Assembly (NCBI GenBank): GCA_964648485.1
Contig: CAZYOF010000009.1
Location: 69,966-133,965, forward strand
Reading direction: 5' to 3'
DNA: 64,000 nucleotides
Source: DAIOEK01 sp964648485
Lineage (GTDB): Bacteria > Chloroflexota > Anaerolineae > Anaerolineales > Anaerolineaceae
Both the position numbers and the translations under genes were made by a program. Below, piece by piece: positions 43,745-51,141 of this stretch. The notes beneath the pieces are model-generated. The model did not search any database. It worked only from the letters and a program-made list of their open reading frames with translations, and was not told the DNA's origin. The number at the start of each line of letters is the position of its first letter. Within the stretch, counting starts at the first letter, position 1.

Positions 43745-44515
43745 ATGGATTTACGTAATATCGATAGTTTTGAAAACGGAGCGATTGATCTGGTGGCAAA
43801 GATTGCGCCTTGGTGCGCTCCTATACCTACAGCTTACCTGGTTGGTCGGGCAACGGTCAACCATCTCGAATGGCCCGTACCCATTGGAGTTCTTGCGGCT
43901 GCTGTGATTGAGTCTCTTGGCTTAGTTACCTGCGCAACGGCTTTAGATCTATACCAATTCAACCAGAACCGGCGAAAGAATGATCCCCCAGCTCCTTTTT
44001 TGCTGGCGGTATTTTTAATTGTTATCTACTTTTTTGTCGCTGTTCTTCTCACTGTTGTTTTGGATACCCAACCTTCCTGGTCGGTGATCGCGCCGGCAAT
44101 TTTCCCTTTTCTCAGCCTGGCAGGTGTTACGGTCATAGCACTTCGAAAGGATTATCAGAAGCGGCTTCAGCAAATCGCTAATAAAAAAGCTGAACGTAAA
44201 GCAGAGCGTCAGGTGAACCACGGATTTCAACGTCAAGATTTGAGAGGTTTGTTTGAATCCCCTATGTCCAGCGATATGTCAAACAATGGACAGATTGACA
44301 TGAATTTGAACAGATTACAGGTAGGCAGAAAAGCAAAACTAGACAATCGACTTGCCAGATTATTGGACGCATTTCGTGTCAATCCATCTCTGGGGATTAG
44401 TGATGCTGCGCGAGCATTGGATGTTTCTCGACAGACCATTTATAGCTACATGGATCAGCTGGAGCACTCTGGAAAAATCCGGCGCAATGGTCATGGAGTC
44501 GAGGTACTCGAATGA
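43745..44515 (+). CDS. Membrane protein with cytoplasmic C-terminal helix-turn-helix
   Basis: A 256-residue protein with three to four membrane spans in the first 140 residues (PVPIGVLAAAVIESLGLVTC, FLLAVFLIVIYFFVAVLLTV, IAPAIFPFLSLAGVTVIAL), a basic coiled segment (KRLQQIANKKAERKAERQ) and a C-terminal helix-turn-helix (DAFRVNPSLGISDAARALDV, SRQTIYSYMDQLEHSGKIR). The plan resembles spd-like/DUF2637 membrane proteins of actinobacterial plasmids, but this is only a similarity of layout. GAGGTG precedes the ATG. It overlaps the serine recombinase gene by four bases (ATGA), so the two are translated together. Confidence 0.78.
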   Translation: MDLRNIDSFENGAIDLVAKIAPWCAPIPTAYLVGRATVNHLEWPVPIGVLAAAVIESLGLVTCATALDLYQFNQNRRKNDPPAPFLLAVFLIVIYFFVAVLLTVVLDTQPSWSVIAPAIFPFLSLAGVTVIALRKDYQKRLQQIANKKAERKAERQVNHGFQRQDLRGLFESPMSSDMSNNGQIDMNLNRLQVGRKAKLDNRLARLLDAFRVNPSLGISDAARALDVSRQTIYSYMDQLEHSGKIRRNGHGVEVLE

Positions 44516-46143
44516 ATGAGATAAAACCTTCCAATCGACTAGCCGCCATTTATGTAAGAACCTCGTCTGAACACCAGGGCGAAAAAGCCAGCCCGGATGA
44601 GCAAGAATCTGAATGTCGGGCTCTGGCTCAACAAAACAATCTGACGGTTTATAAGATTTATCGTGACACTGAAAAGTATCGGGTCAAAGGCCGGTTGGTT
44701 GATCCTTCGGGGACACGAGTGGACAGGCCAAAATTACTGGAATTACAGAAAGACGCAGCTGCAGGGCACTTTGGTTACATTATTGCGTGGAGAGAAGATC
44801 GTTTATATCGCAGTATGCGGGCCATGCTGACTGTTTTAGATACTATTCAGGATAATCATATTCAAGTCCTTCTCGCCCGAGAATCGTTTGATCCGATGAT
44901 GGCCCCACTCAAAGCATGGGTGGCCAGCATGGAATTAAAAGGGATGCGTGAACGCATGAGCATGGGAGTTAAGGCTCGTTTACGTAATGGGAAAGCAAAC
45001 ACCGGGCAGGATCGCTATGGTTATCGTAGGAATGGTGAAATTATTGAAATCGTTGAGGAAGAAGCCAGGTGGGTACGAAAAGTTTTTGAATGGTATAACC
45101 AGGGCGTCAAACTGATGGAGATCCGAAGGAGATTAATTGAAGCGCGGGCTCCTCAAAAAGGCTCAACTCGTCTTCGGAAAATTGAATGGGCGGTCACTTC
45201 AATCCAATCCATTTTACAAGCTGCCGATGCATATTATCGCGGGGTTAAGAAACAAAGTCGAGATGGAGAAGTATTCGAGATTCCTGCACCACCAATTATT
45301 GATTCCAAAATATATGAACGGTATCGAATTGTTCGAGAACGAAACGTTAAGCATCCTATGTTCAACTATCGCCATGATTACCTGGTCAGTGGATTATTAA
45401 AATGCGCCTGTGGGCGTAAATGGGCCGGCAGAACCCAATCTTCTGCAACCCGAAAGAACCGTAAGGGTGAGGTTGTGCCGCGTAAGACCATGTCCAGCAC
45501 TTATTGCTGCACCCAACACCACAAGGAATTGATTCACGAGGACTGTCCTCGCAGCATTGGTCATCTCAAAGCAGATGACTATGTTTGGGGGAAAGTAAAA
45601 GGTGCGATTGATGACCCTGAGATTCTCATCGCAAGGGCAAGAGATTATGTAGATGATCTACGTAAGAAGGCAAAATCCGCAAATGATGACAACGATCGGA
45701 TACAACGAGAGTTGGATAATCTGGTTTTAGAACGGAAATGGGTGATTACCCAGGCGCGAAAAGGTAGTATTTCAGAGCAAGACATGGATGAACAGTTAGC
45801 AGATCTTTCAGCCCAAGAAATTGCGTTGAAGCAGGAAATGGAGATGGTAACTGATCAATCTTTACTGTCTGCCCTCAACCAGTGGGAAGAACATGCACGG
45901 GAATATTTTGCTGATCTTAAGGTCGGTTTATTGGAATTAAATACCGTTCCTCAAACAGATGAGGAACGGCTTGAACAATTTGAGTTGAAACGAAAGATTG
46001 TAAATACTTTGGTCGAGAAGGTCTACATCCACAAAGATCGGTCTTTAGAAGTTACGATCCGTTTAAATCTCCTCCAGATGATTCGGCAACGACCTAGTGC
46101 GGACCAAGTCCCAATGGTCGGAACTTGTAGCCGTAAACAATGA
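44512..46143 (+). CDS. Large serine recombinase
   Basis: A 543-residue recombinase. The N-terminal resolvase domain has the catalytic serine in IYVRTSSEHQG (S18) and the arginines in WREDRLYRS. It is followed by a recombinase domain (DRYGYRRNGEIIEIVEEEAR), a zinc ribbon (LLKCACGRKW, later YCCTQHH and DCPRS) and a long coiled coil (DLVLERKW region to LKQEMEMVTD). Such enzymes integrate phages and transposons. The last six codons (TCSRKQ) and the stop lie within the right attachment repeat, meaning that the gene runs into the boundary of the element and its end depends on the target site. Confidence 0.92.
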   Translation: MNEIKPSNRLAAIYVRTSSEHQGEKASPDEQESECRALAQQNNLTVYKIYRDTEKYRVKGRLVDPSGTRVDRPKLLELQKDAAAGHFGYIIAWREDRLYRSMRAMLTVLDTIQDNHIQVLLARESFDPMMAPLKAWVASMELKGMRERMSMGVKARLRNGKANTGQDRYGYRRNGEIIEIVEEEARWVRKVFEWYNQGVKLMEIRRRLIEARAPQKGSTRLRKIEWAVTSIQSILQAADAYYRGVKKQSRDGEVFEIPAPPIIDSKIYERYRIVRERNVKHPMFNYRHDYLVSGLLKCACGRKWAGRTQSSATRKNRKGEVVPRKTMSSTYCCTQHHKELIHEDCPRSIGHLKADDYVWGKVKGAIDDPEILIARARDYVDDLRKKAKSANDDNDRIQRELDNLVLERKWVITQARKGSISEQDMDEQLADLSAQEIALKQEMEMVTDQSLLSALNQWEEHAREYFADLKVGLLELNTVPQTDEERLEQFELKRKIVNTLVEKVYIHKDRSLEVTIRLNLLQMIRQRPSADQVPMVGTCSRKQ

Positions 46144-46501
46144 TGCCGCGATCCCCTTCATCGGTGCGGATCTTACGGGTAACCATCTCTACAGGCATGC
46201 CAATTTTGACTGGTTCTTCGCCCAGGTCGGTGAGCTGCGCGGTTACCACAGGACCTTCCTGCAATTTCACGAGCGCGACCGTATAAGGGGCATTCTCTTC
46301 GTACCCGGCGGGGGCATCAGAAATCGTGGTAAATGAATAGACCTCACCTTTACCGCTAAAAGTAAACTTGGTTTTCGCATCCTGACCACAATGCGGGCAG
46401 ACATCACGCGGGGGGAAGATTTTTCCATCGCAGTGCGGGCAGACTTCACCCACCAGCGTGTAACGTTGATTTTTTAATCTCCAATAACGTGGTACTTCCA
46501 T
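46094..46501 (-). CDS. DUF35 zinc-ribbon/OB-fold protein of the mevalonate operon
   Basis: A 135-residue protein. An N-terminal rubredoxin-like zinc ribbon (VCPHCDGKIFPPRDVCPHCG) is followed by an OB fold (FSGKGEVYSFTTISDAPAGY, ALVKLQEGPVVTAQLTDLG). In archaea this protein bridges acetoacetyl-CoA thiolase and HMG-CoA synthase so that acetoacetyl-CoA is channelled between them. It is the last gene of that operon. Its C-terminus, FRPLGLGPH, is hybrid: the last five or six residues are supplied by the inserted element, whereas the original FRPVMR lies at 26345. Confidence 0.9.
   Translation of the reverse strand: MEVPRYWRLKNQRYTLVGEVCPHCDGKIFPPRDVCPHCGQDAKTKFTFSGKGEVYSFTTISDAPAGYEENAPYTVALVKLQEGPVVTAQLTDLGEEPVKIGMPVEMVTRKIRTDEGDRGIIVYGYKFRPLGLGPH
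46122..46161. other. Right attachment-site repeat (attR)
   Basis: Perfect copy of the 40-bp sequence at 26364-26403. Here it lies in the 3' end of the intact DUF35 gene on the minus strand and at the same time in the 3' end of the serine recombinase on the plus strand. Confidence 0.85.
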
Positions 46502-46580
46502 GGCTTTACTCCTTTGTTAGTGCATGTTGAGTCTAAGGGGTGAAAGCTATCAAAGGCTATCAAGTTTGAGAATGCGTAGA

Positions 46581-47738
46581 TTAAACTCTTTCAAGCAGGT
46601 GAGTGGCGACCGTGGAGGCGGGTCCTCCCCAGCACTGGGTGAGCGCTACACGCGCATTTTTTACCTGGCTGGCGCCGGCTGTTCCGCGCAATTGCTGGAC
46701 GGCTTCGACTACCTGGTACACACCGGTCGCGCCAACAGGATTCCCGCGGGCTTTGCTGCCGCCCATGGTGCAGACAGGGATTTTTCCTTTGAGGATGATG
46801 CCGCCATCCTGCGCGAGTTGCCACCCTTTGCCCGGTTCGGCAAAGCCGGCGGCTTCAAGGGCGATTGCCGCATACACACTGTAGGCATCATCCAACTCGA
46901 AGAGATCAATATCTTTCAGGAGTTTCCCAGACATCGCCAGAGCCCGTTCCACCGAAAGTACCGCTGAACGAAATTCATCAGGGTTGGCGCGATCATGCAG
47001 GGCAAGTGTATCTGTAACAATACTTGACCCGCTGAGGCGGATAATCGGGAGAGCATAATTTTTAGGCAGTATATCCCGGCGGGTAATAACCAGGGCAGCC
47101 GCACCATCTGCCAGTGGAGCCGCATCCATCAGGTTGACGGGATCACTCACCAGGCTGGCTTTATCATAAGCCTCGCGGGTGATGGCTTTGCGGTACATGG
47201 CATTCGGGTTATTCACCGCGTTGGCATGCGCGTTGATGGGGAATCCGGCAAAGCCTCCCTGCGGCACATTATGTTTCTCAATATAGCGGCGCATCACCAA
47301 TCCCGCCTGTCCGGCGAGTGTCAAACCCGGGACGGCTTCGTGATCGGCATCCATGGTATATGACAGAATGCGGTCGAGATTGCGGGTGTTGGTATCGGAA
47401 ACTTTCTCGACACCCACAACCACCGCGACATTGACAAACCCAGATTTGACCGCCAGATAGCCCAGACGCAAGGCAGCACCTCCACTGGCGCCACCAGCTT
47501 CGGCGGTGGTCCCTTCCACACCCAAAAGATTGGACCAATCTGCCAGTAAAGATCCCAGGTTTGACTGGTGAGAAACCATCGACCCGAGGCTGTTACCGAT
47601 GTAAAGTGATTCCGGCTCTAGATCGGGAATTTCCTTACGGGCTGACAGAATTGCCTGTGTTGCGAGGGAGCGCAGGGAAACATTCCAGTGCTCACCAACG
47701 GGCACCTGCCCAATACCTGCAATCACCACATCAGACAT
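46581..47738 (-). CDS. Thiolase-fold protein of the mevalonate operon, catalytic residues altered
   Basis: A 385-residue protein of the SCP2-like thiolase group that in archaea and Chloroflexota pairs with HMG-CoA synthase and DUF35. The expected product would be acetoacetyl-CoA from two acetyl-CoA. However, the usual nucleophile motif ACASG reads GGASG (G83), the HDAF motif reads DDAY (D283), and the closing GHPxGATG reads GNPVGATG (N333). The overall fold is intact (VNPNAMYRKAITREA region, ADGAAALVITRRD, VGATGVYQVVEAVQQLRG). Either it uses other residues (Cys323, Cys369) or it is a structural partner. It lies 12 bp after HMG-CoA synthase. Confidence 0.88.
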   Translation of the reverse strand: MSDVVIAGIGQVPVGEHWNVSLRSLATQAILSARKEIPDLEPESLYIGNSLGSMVSHQSNLGSLLADWSNLLGVEGTTAEAGGASGGAALRLGYLAVKSGFVNVAVVVGVEKVSDTNTRNLDRILSYTMDADHEAVPGLTLAGQAGLVMRRYIEKHNVPQGGFAGFPINAHANAVNNPNAMYRKAITREAYDKASLVSDPVNLMDAAPLADGAAALVITRRDILPKNYALPIIRLSGSSIVTDTLALHDRANPDEFRSAVLSVERALAMSGKLLKDIDLFELDDAYSVYAAIALEAAGFAEPGKGWQLAQDGGIILKGKIPVCTMGGSKARGNPVGATGVYQVVEAVQQLRGTAGASQVKNARVALTQCWGGPASTVATHLLERV

Positions 47739-47750
47739 ATCTGCTCCCCC

Positions 47751-48818
47751 TTAATCCGCCAGAATGTGGCGATAGCGGGCGTACTGCCCGTAATCGATCT
47801 GAACGCGCCGGGCAATGTAATTCTGCGTCTTGAGCGCCAAATTCTGCCGTTCGGTTACCTTATCGGTAACCACAAAAGAGAAGGAGTCAGAACCGGCTCC
47901 GGAACCGTAAGATGTCATCAGAATGCGGTCACCGGGTTTCGCTTCATCCAAAATTGCTGTGAGACCGATGATTGCTGCCCCGGCATAGGTGTTGCCAATG
48001 ACCGGAGAGAGCAGCCCGGTTTTAAGCTGTTCGGGGGTGAACCCGAGCAATTTGGCGGCGCGTTCAGGGAATTTGATGTTAGGCTGGTGGAAAACACAAT
48101 ATTGATAATCTTCAGGTTTGCGATTCAGTGCCTCGAGCAGATATTTAGTGGCACTGGTAACGTGATGGAAATAAGCGGGATCACCGGTGAAGCGCTGTCC
48201 ATGCGAGGGGAAGCGTTGTTCAGGACGGCGCCAGAAATCGGGGGTATCGGTAACAAAGGAATAAGAACCTTCTAGTACCGCGAGGGAGTTCTCTGCCGGA
48301 CCAAATATAAAAGCCGCACCACCGGCAGCAGCGGTGTATTCCAATTCATCACCGGGTCTGCCCTGAGCGGTATCCATGCCGATTGCCATGGTGTAATCTG
48401 CCATATTCGAACCAACCAATCCGATCGCGGCGACCATCGCCTCGGTACCTGCTTTACAAGCAAATTCCCAATCTGCCGCCTGAACAGAGGGCACCGAACC
48501 GAGCGCTTCGGCTACAACCGTTGAGGTAGGTTTGACCGCATAAGGGTGCGATTCTGAGCCAACCCAGAGGGCACGCAATTCTTGCGGGTCGATCTGGGCG
48601 CGATCCAGCGCATTGCGCGCGGCTTCAATGGACATGGTAATAACATCTTCATCCAATCCGGGAACAGACTTCTCTTTCACCGGCCCGCCACGGGGAACGC
48701 CAACCCAGATGCGAGAAATTTCTGAATTTGGCAGACGGTACATGGGCACATAGGCACCATAACCGACGATGCCCACTTCGCGGGATGGTTTGAGTATGCG
48801 TGTATGCTGATGATCCAT
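47751..48818 (-). CDS. Hydroxymethylglutaryl-CoA synthase (archaeal type)
   Basis: A 355-residue enzyme that condenses acetyl-CoA with acetoacetyl-CoA to HMG-CoA, the second step of the mevalonate pathway. The catalytic Cys121 is in WEFACKAGTEAM, Glu89 in VGSESHPYAVKP and His244 in VFHQPNIKFPERA. The sequence is of the archaeal/short type and not of the eukaryotic one. It starts two bases after the reductase stop and is followed 12 bp on by the thiolase-fold gene, so the operon order is reductase, synthase, thiolase, DUF35. Confidence 0.95.
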   Translation of the reverse strand: MDHQHTRILKPSREVGIVGYGAYVPMYRLPNSEISRIWVGVPRGGPVKEKSVPGLDEDVITMSIEAARNALDRAQIDPQELRALWVGSESHPYAVKPTSTVVAEALGSVPSVQAADWEFACKAGTEAMVAAIGLVGSNMADYTMAIGMDTAQGRPGDELEYTAAAGGAAFIFGPAENSLAVLEGSYSFVTDTPDFWRRPEQRFPSHGQRFTGDPAYFHHVTSATKYLLEALNRKPEDYQYCVFHQPNIKFPERAAKLLGFTPEQLKTGLLSPVIGNTYAGAAIIGLTAILDEAKPGDRILMTSYGSGAGSDSFSFVVTDKVTERQNLALKTQNYIARRVQIDYGQYARYRHILAD

Positions 48819-48820
48819 AA

Positions 48821-50098
48821 TTATTTACCCCAATCTTTCAAGATTTCCTTAGCCCGATCTATCCGGATATTTTTTTCTGCTATCAATTGTTGCGCCAGTT
48901 TTTCGACATCATCCCCAGCGGCACCGACAGCGATGGCGATCTGACGGGCATGTAAACCCATATGTCCACGTTGGATTCCCTCGGTGGAGAGGGCACGGAT
49001 TGCCGCCAGGTTCTGAGCCAGACCAACTGAGACAATGACTTCAGCCAGTTCACGGGAGGTTGAAACGCCCATCAATGCCAGTGCTGCTTTCGCGCCGGGG
49101 TGAGTATTGGTCGCCCCGCCAAAAGTTCCCACCGCCATGGGTAATTCCAAAAAGCCGGTAAGATTGCCATCTGTATCTTTGCTCCAGGTGGAAAGGCTGG
49201 TATATCTTCCGGAACGAGCGGCATAGGTGTGGGCTCCGGCTTCCACCGCACGCCAGTCATTGGCGGTGGCAAGCAGCACGGCATCGATCCCATTCATGAT
49301 GCCTTTGTTGTGGGTAGCTGCCCGGTAGGGATCGGACGCTGCGAATGCCCAGGCTTCGAGGATGCCATCGCGTACCTGCTGCGGAGTAAAGTTATCGAAC
49401 CCGAGTGCTTCGAAAGGAATGGTAACCCTGGCTCGGGCAAGACGCTGATCTGCCAGGTTGGTGAGGATGCGCAGATGCACTCTTCCAGAGGTAATCTGTT
49501 CAATATCAGGCGCCATGCGCTCCACGATGGTATTGACCGCGTTGGCACCCATCGCATCACGCACATCCACATGCCAGTGAAGTACAAGGTATGGACCGAT
49601 GGGGGATTCGCTGATTTCACGGACGACCAGATCGCGCGGTCCGCCACCAATGCTGACCAGAAGCGGATCAAAGGAAGCTGCCTTGTTGAGGAGGTCCTTT
49701 TTTGCGGCTTTAAGCTTTTGCATGGCGGCAGAACGATCTGGCACATCGAGCACTTGCATCTGCCCGATCATGATGGGGGCATCCGCTTCGGCGTGGAATC
49801 CTCCACCCGCGAGAGCAAGTTTTGCCATAAAGGAAGCACCCGCCACGATGGAAGGTTCTTCAACCACCATGGGAACCAGGATATCTTTACCATTTACCCG
49901 GAAGTTCTGCGCCACGCCAACCGGCAGGCTGTGCAGACCAATGACGTTTTCGATCATTTTCGAGGCACGTTCCAGGGTGAGCCCGCCATCGGGTGAGTAA
50001 GCCTGCAATTGATCGGCAGATAATCCACGCAACTGCTGGAGATGCTCCAGCCGTTCGGGGATGGTCATTTCGTAGAATTTTTTAGAAGATTCGTGCAT
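48821..50098 (-). CDS. Hydroxymethylglutaryl-CoA reductase, class II
   Basis: About 425 residues. It reduces HMG-CoA to mevalonate (or runs in reverse in degradative use). Class II marks are ENVIG near the N-terminus, the DAMGAN motif, the cofactor-binding VGTFGGATNTHPGAKAAL and the C-terminal GHMGLHARQIAIAVGA with the catalytic His. EEPSIVAGASFMAKLALAGG carries the active-site Glu. The start was set at MHESSKKFYE (50098), since the upstream extension is not typical of the family. First gene of the mevalonate operon. Confidence 0.94.
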   Translation of the reverse strand: MHESSKKFYEMTIPERLEHLQQLRGLSADQLQAYSPDGGLTLERASKMIENVIGLHSLPVGVAQNFRVNGKDILVPMVVEEPSIVAGASFMAKLALAGGGFHAEADAPIMIGQMQVLDVPDRSAAMQKLKAAKKDLLNKAASFDPLLVSIGGGPRDLVVREISESPIGPYLVLHWHVDVRDAMGANAVNTIVERMAPDIEQITSGRVHLRILTNLADQRLARARVTIPFEALGFDNFTPQQVRDGILEAWAFAASDPYRAATHNKGIMNGIDAVLLATANDWRAVEAGAHTYAARSGRYTSLSTWSKDTDGNLTGFLELPMAVGTFGGATNTHPGAKAALALMGVSTSRELAEVIVSVGLAQNLAAIRALSTEGIQRGHMGLHARQIAIAVGAAGDDVEKLAQQLIAEKNIRIDRAKEILKDWGK

Positions 50099-50245
50099 AA
50101 ACCTGTAATTCTTTGCATGAATAATCACCCTGCAGTCATATCCTGCAGGTGTGTCGATTGTTAATATAGCCGTTGTTTGCTGGCAAAAGCTATCAGTTCT
50201 GAAAAAAGTGGTGTTGAGAGTGGAGTACAATATCTGCACATGCAT

Positions 50246-50956
50246 ATGAAAGCCAATGCTACTTTATTGATAGTGGGGATGTTGCTGACTGGCTGCACCC
50301 AGGCGGATGTCACTAAGACCCCGGATGTGTCGGGGGAGGTGCTCGAGGCGGTCATCACCCAGCTTTCCGGTATATCCACACCCACCCGCAGCCCTTCCTC
50401 CACACCCACGCCATTTACTCCTACGGCGACAGCAACCCCCAGTACACCCACGGTATCGCTAACGATCTCACCCACTTCCGGATATCCATACATCACATGG
50501 ACTCCCAGCACGTGTGATAAATCGGCTTTTCTCGCTGATCTGGATATCATCGATTACTCGAAGGTGGCGCCCGGTACGGTGTTCACCAAAACCTGGCGGA
50601 TTCAAAACATTGGCACCTGCACCTGGACAAAGCAGTACCGGTTCACATATATCAGCGGAGACCCGATGGGCGCGGATACCATCTACCTGCCACGCTCAGT
50701 TGCGCCGGGCGACACGATCGATATTTCATTGCAGATGAAAGCACCCGATATCGAGGAAGATTACTCCAATTTCTGGCGGTTACGGAATACTGCCGGGGAG
50801 ATTTTTGGCACAACTTTTTATGTAGCGATCGAGGTGAGTAAAGGCGCAGGGTCAGCCACACCGGGCACATCCACAGCCACCGCTACTATCACGAATACCA
50901 GCACGCCCAGCGCAACAGCATCTGAAACCGGCGTTGCTACAACCGAAGCACCGTAA
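50246..50956 (+). CDS. Lipoprotein with NBR1-type Ig-like domain
   Basis: A 236-residue lipoprotein. The signal MKANATLLIVGMLLTGC gives Cys17 as the lipidation site; then come a Ser/Thr/Pro-rich linker and a domain with FTKTWRIQNIGTCTWTKQYR, GDTIDISLQMKAPDIEEDYS and NFWRLRNTAGEIFGTTFYV. This is the Ig-like NBR1 fold, frequent in Chloroflexota surface proteins and probably used for binding sugars or proteins. The C-terminus is again Thr/Ser-rich. The start is uncertain by two codons. It diverges from the HMG-CoA reductase gene. Confidence 0.8.
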   Translation: MKANATLLIVGMLLTGCTQADVTKTPDVSGEVLEAVITQLSGISTPTRSPSSTPTPFTPTATATPSTPTVSLTISPTSGYPYITWTPSTCDKSAFLADLDIIDYSKVAPGTVFTKTWRIQNIGTCTWTKQYRFTYISGDPMGADTIYLPRSVAPGDTIDISLQMKAPDIEEDYSNFWRLRNTAGEIFGTTFYVAIEVSKGAGSATPGTSTATATITNTSTPSATASETGVATTEAP

Positions 50957-51029
50957 ACAAACTGCAAATAGATATTTATCCAACTAATTCAGCTTTTTGA
51001 AAAAATCAGGTATAATATCGGTCGAGAAT

Positions 51030-51101
51030 GCGGGCGTCGCCAAGTGGTAAGGCAGTAGCCTTCCAAGCTACTATTCGCCAGTTCGAATCTGGTCGCCCGC
51101 T
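51030..51101 (+). tRNA. tRNA-Gly (anticodon UCC)
   Basis: Cloverleaf on paper: acceptor GCGGGCG/CGCCCGC with discriminator T, D-loop with AGTGGTAAGGC, anticodon arm GTAGC CTTCCAA GCTAC with anticodon TCC, and T-arm GTTCGAATC. CCA is not encoded. A TATAAT lies at 51011-51016. Confidence 0.95.
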
Positions 51102-51110
51102 CAACAGAAA

Positions 51111-51140
51111 AACTGGCTGCCTTTCGGCAGCCAGTTTTTT
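51111..51140. terminator. Bidirectional Rho-independent terminator
   Basis: AACTGGCTGCC (51111-51121), loop TTTC, GGCAGCCAGTT (51126-51136), then T on the plus strand; on the minus strand the same stem is also followed by T residues. It closes the tRNA and the giant surface-protein gene on the other strand. Confidence 0.9.
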
Positions 51141-51141
51141 G

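Larger units (their letters stand above)
26364..46161. mobile_element. Integrative element of about 19.8 kb in the 3' end of the DUF35 gene
   Basis: The element is bounded by the 40-bp perfect direct repeats. It carries a tyrosine recombinase (37993), an excisionase-like protein (43307), a large serine recombinase (44512) and a primase-polymerase with helicase domain (40645), which together mark an integrative and perhaps replicating element. Insertion changed the end of the DUF35 protein from FRPVMR to FRPLGLGPH. No conjugation or phage capsid genes are seen. Its cargo is the helicase/nuclease operon at 27259-37291. A decayed rnk-type gene lies near the left end. Which of the two recombinases uses the att sites cannot be decided from sequence. 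Confidence 0.8.
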
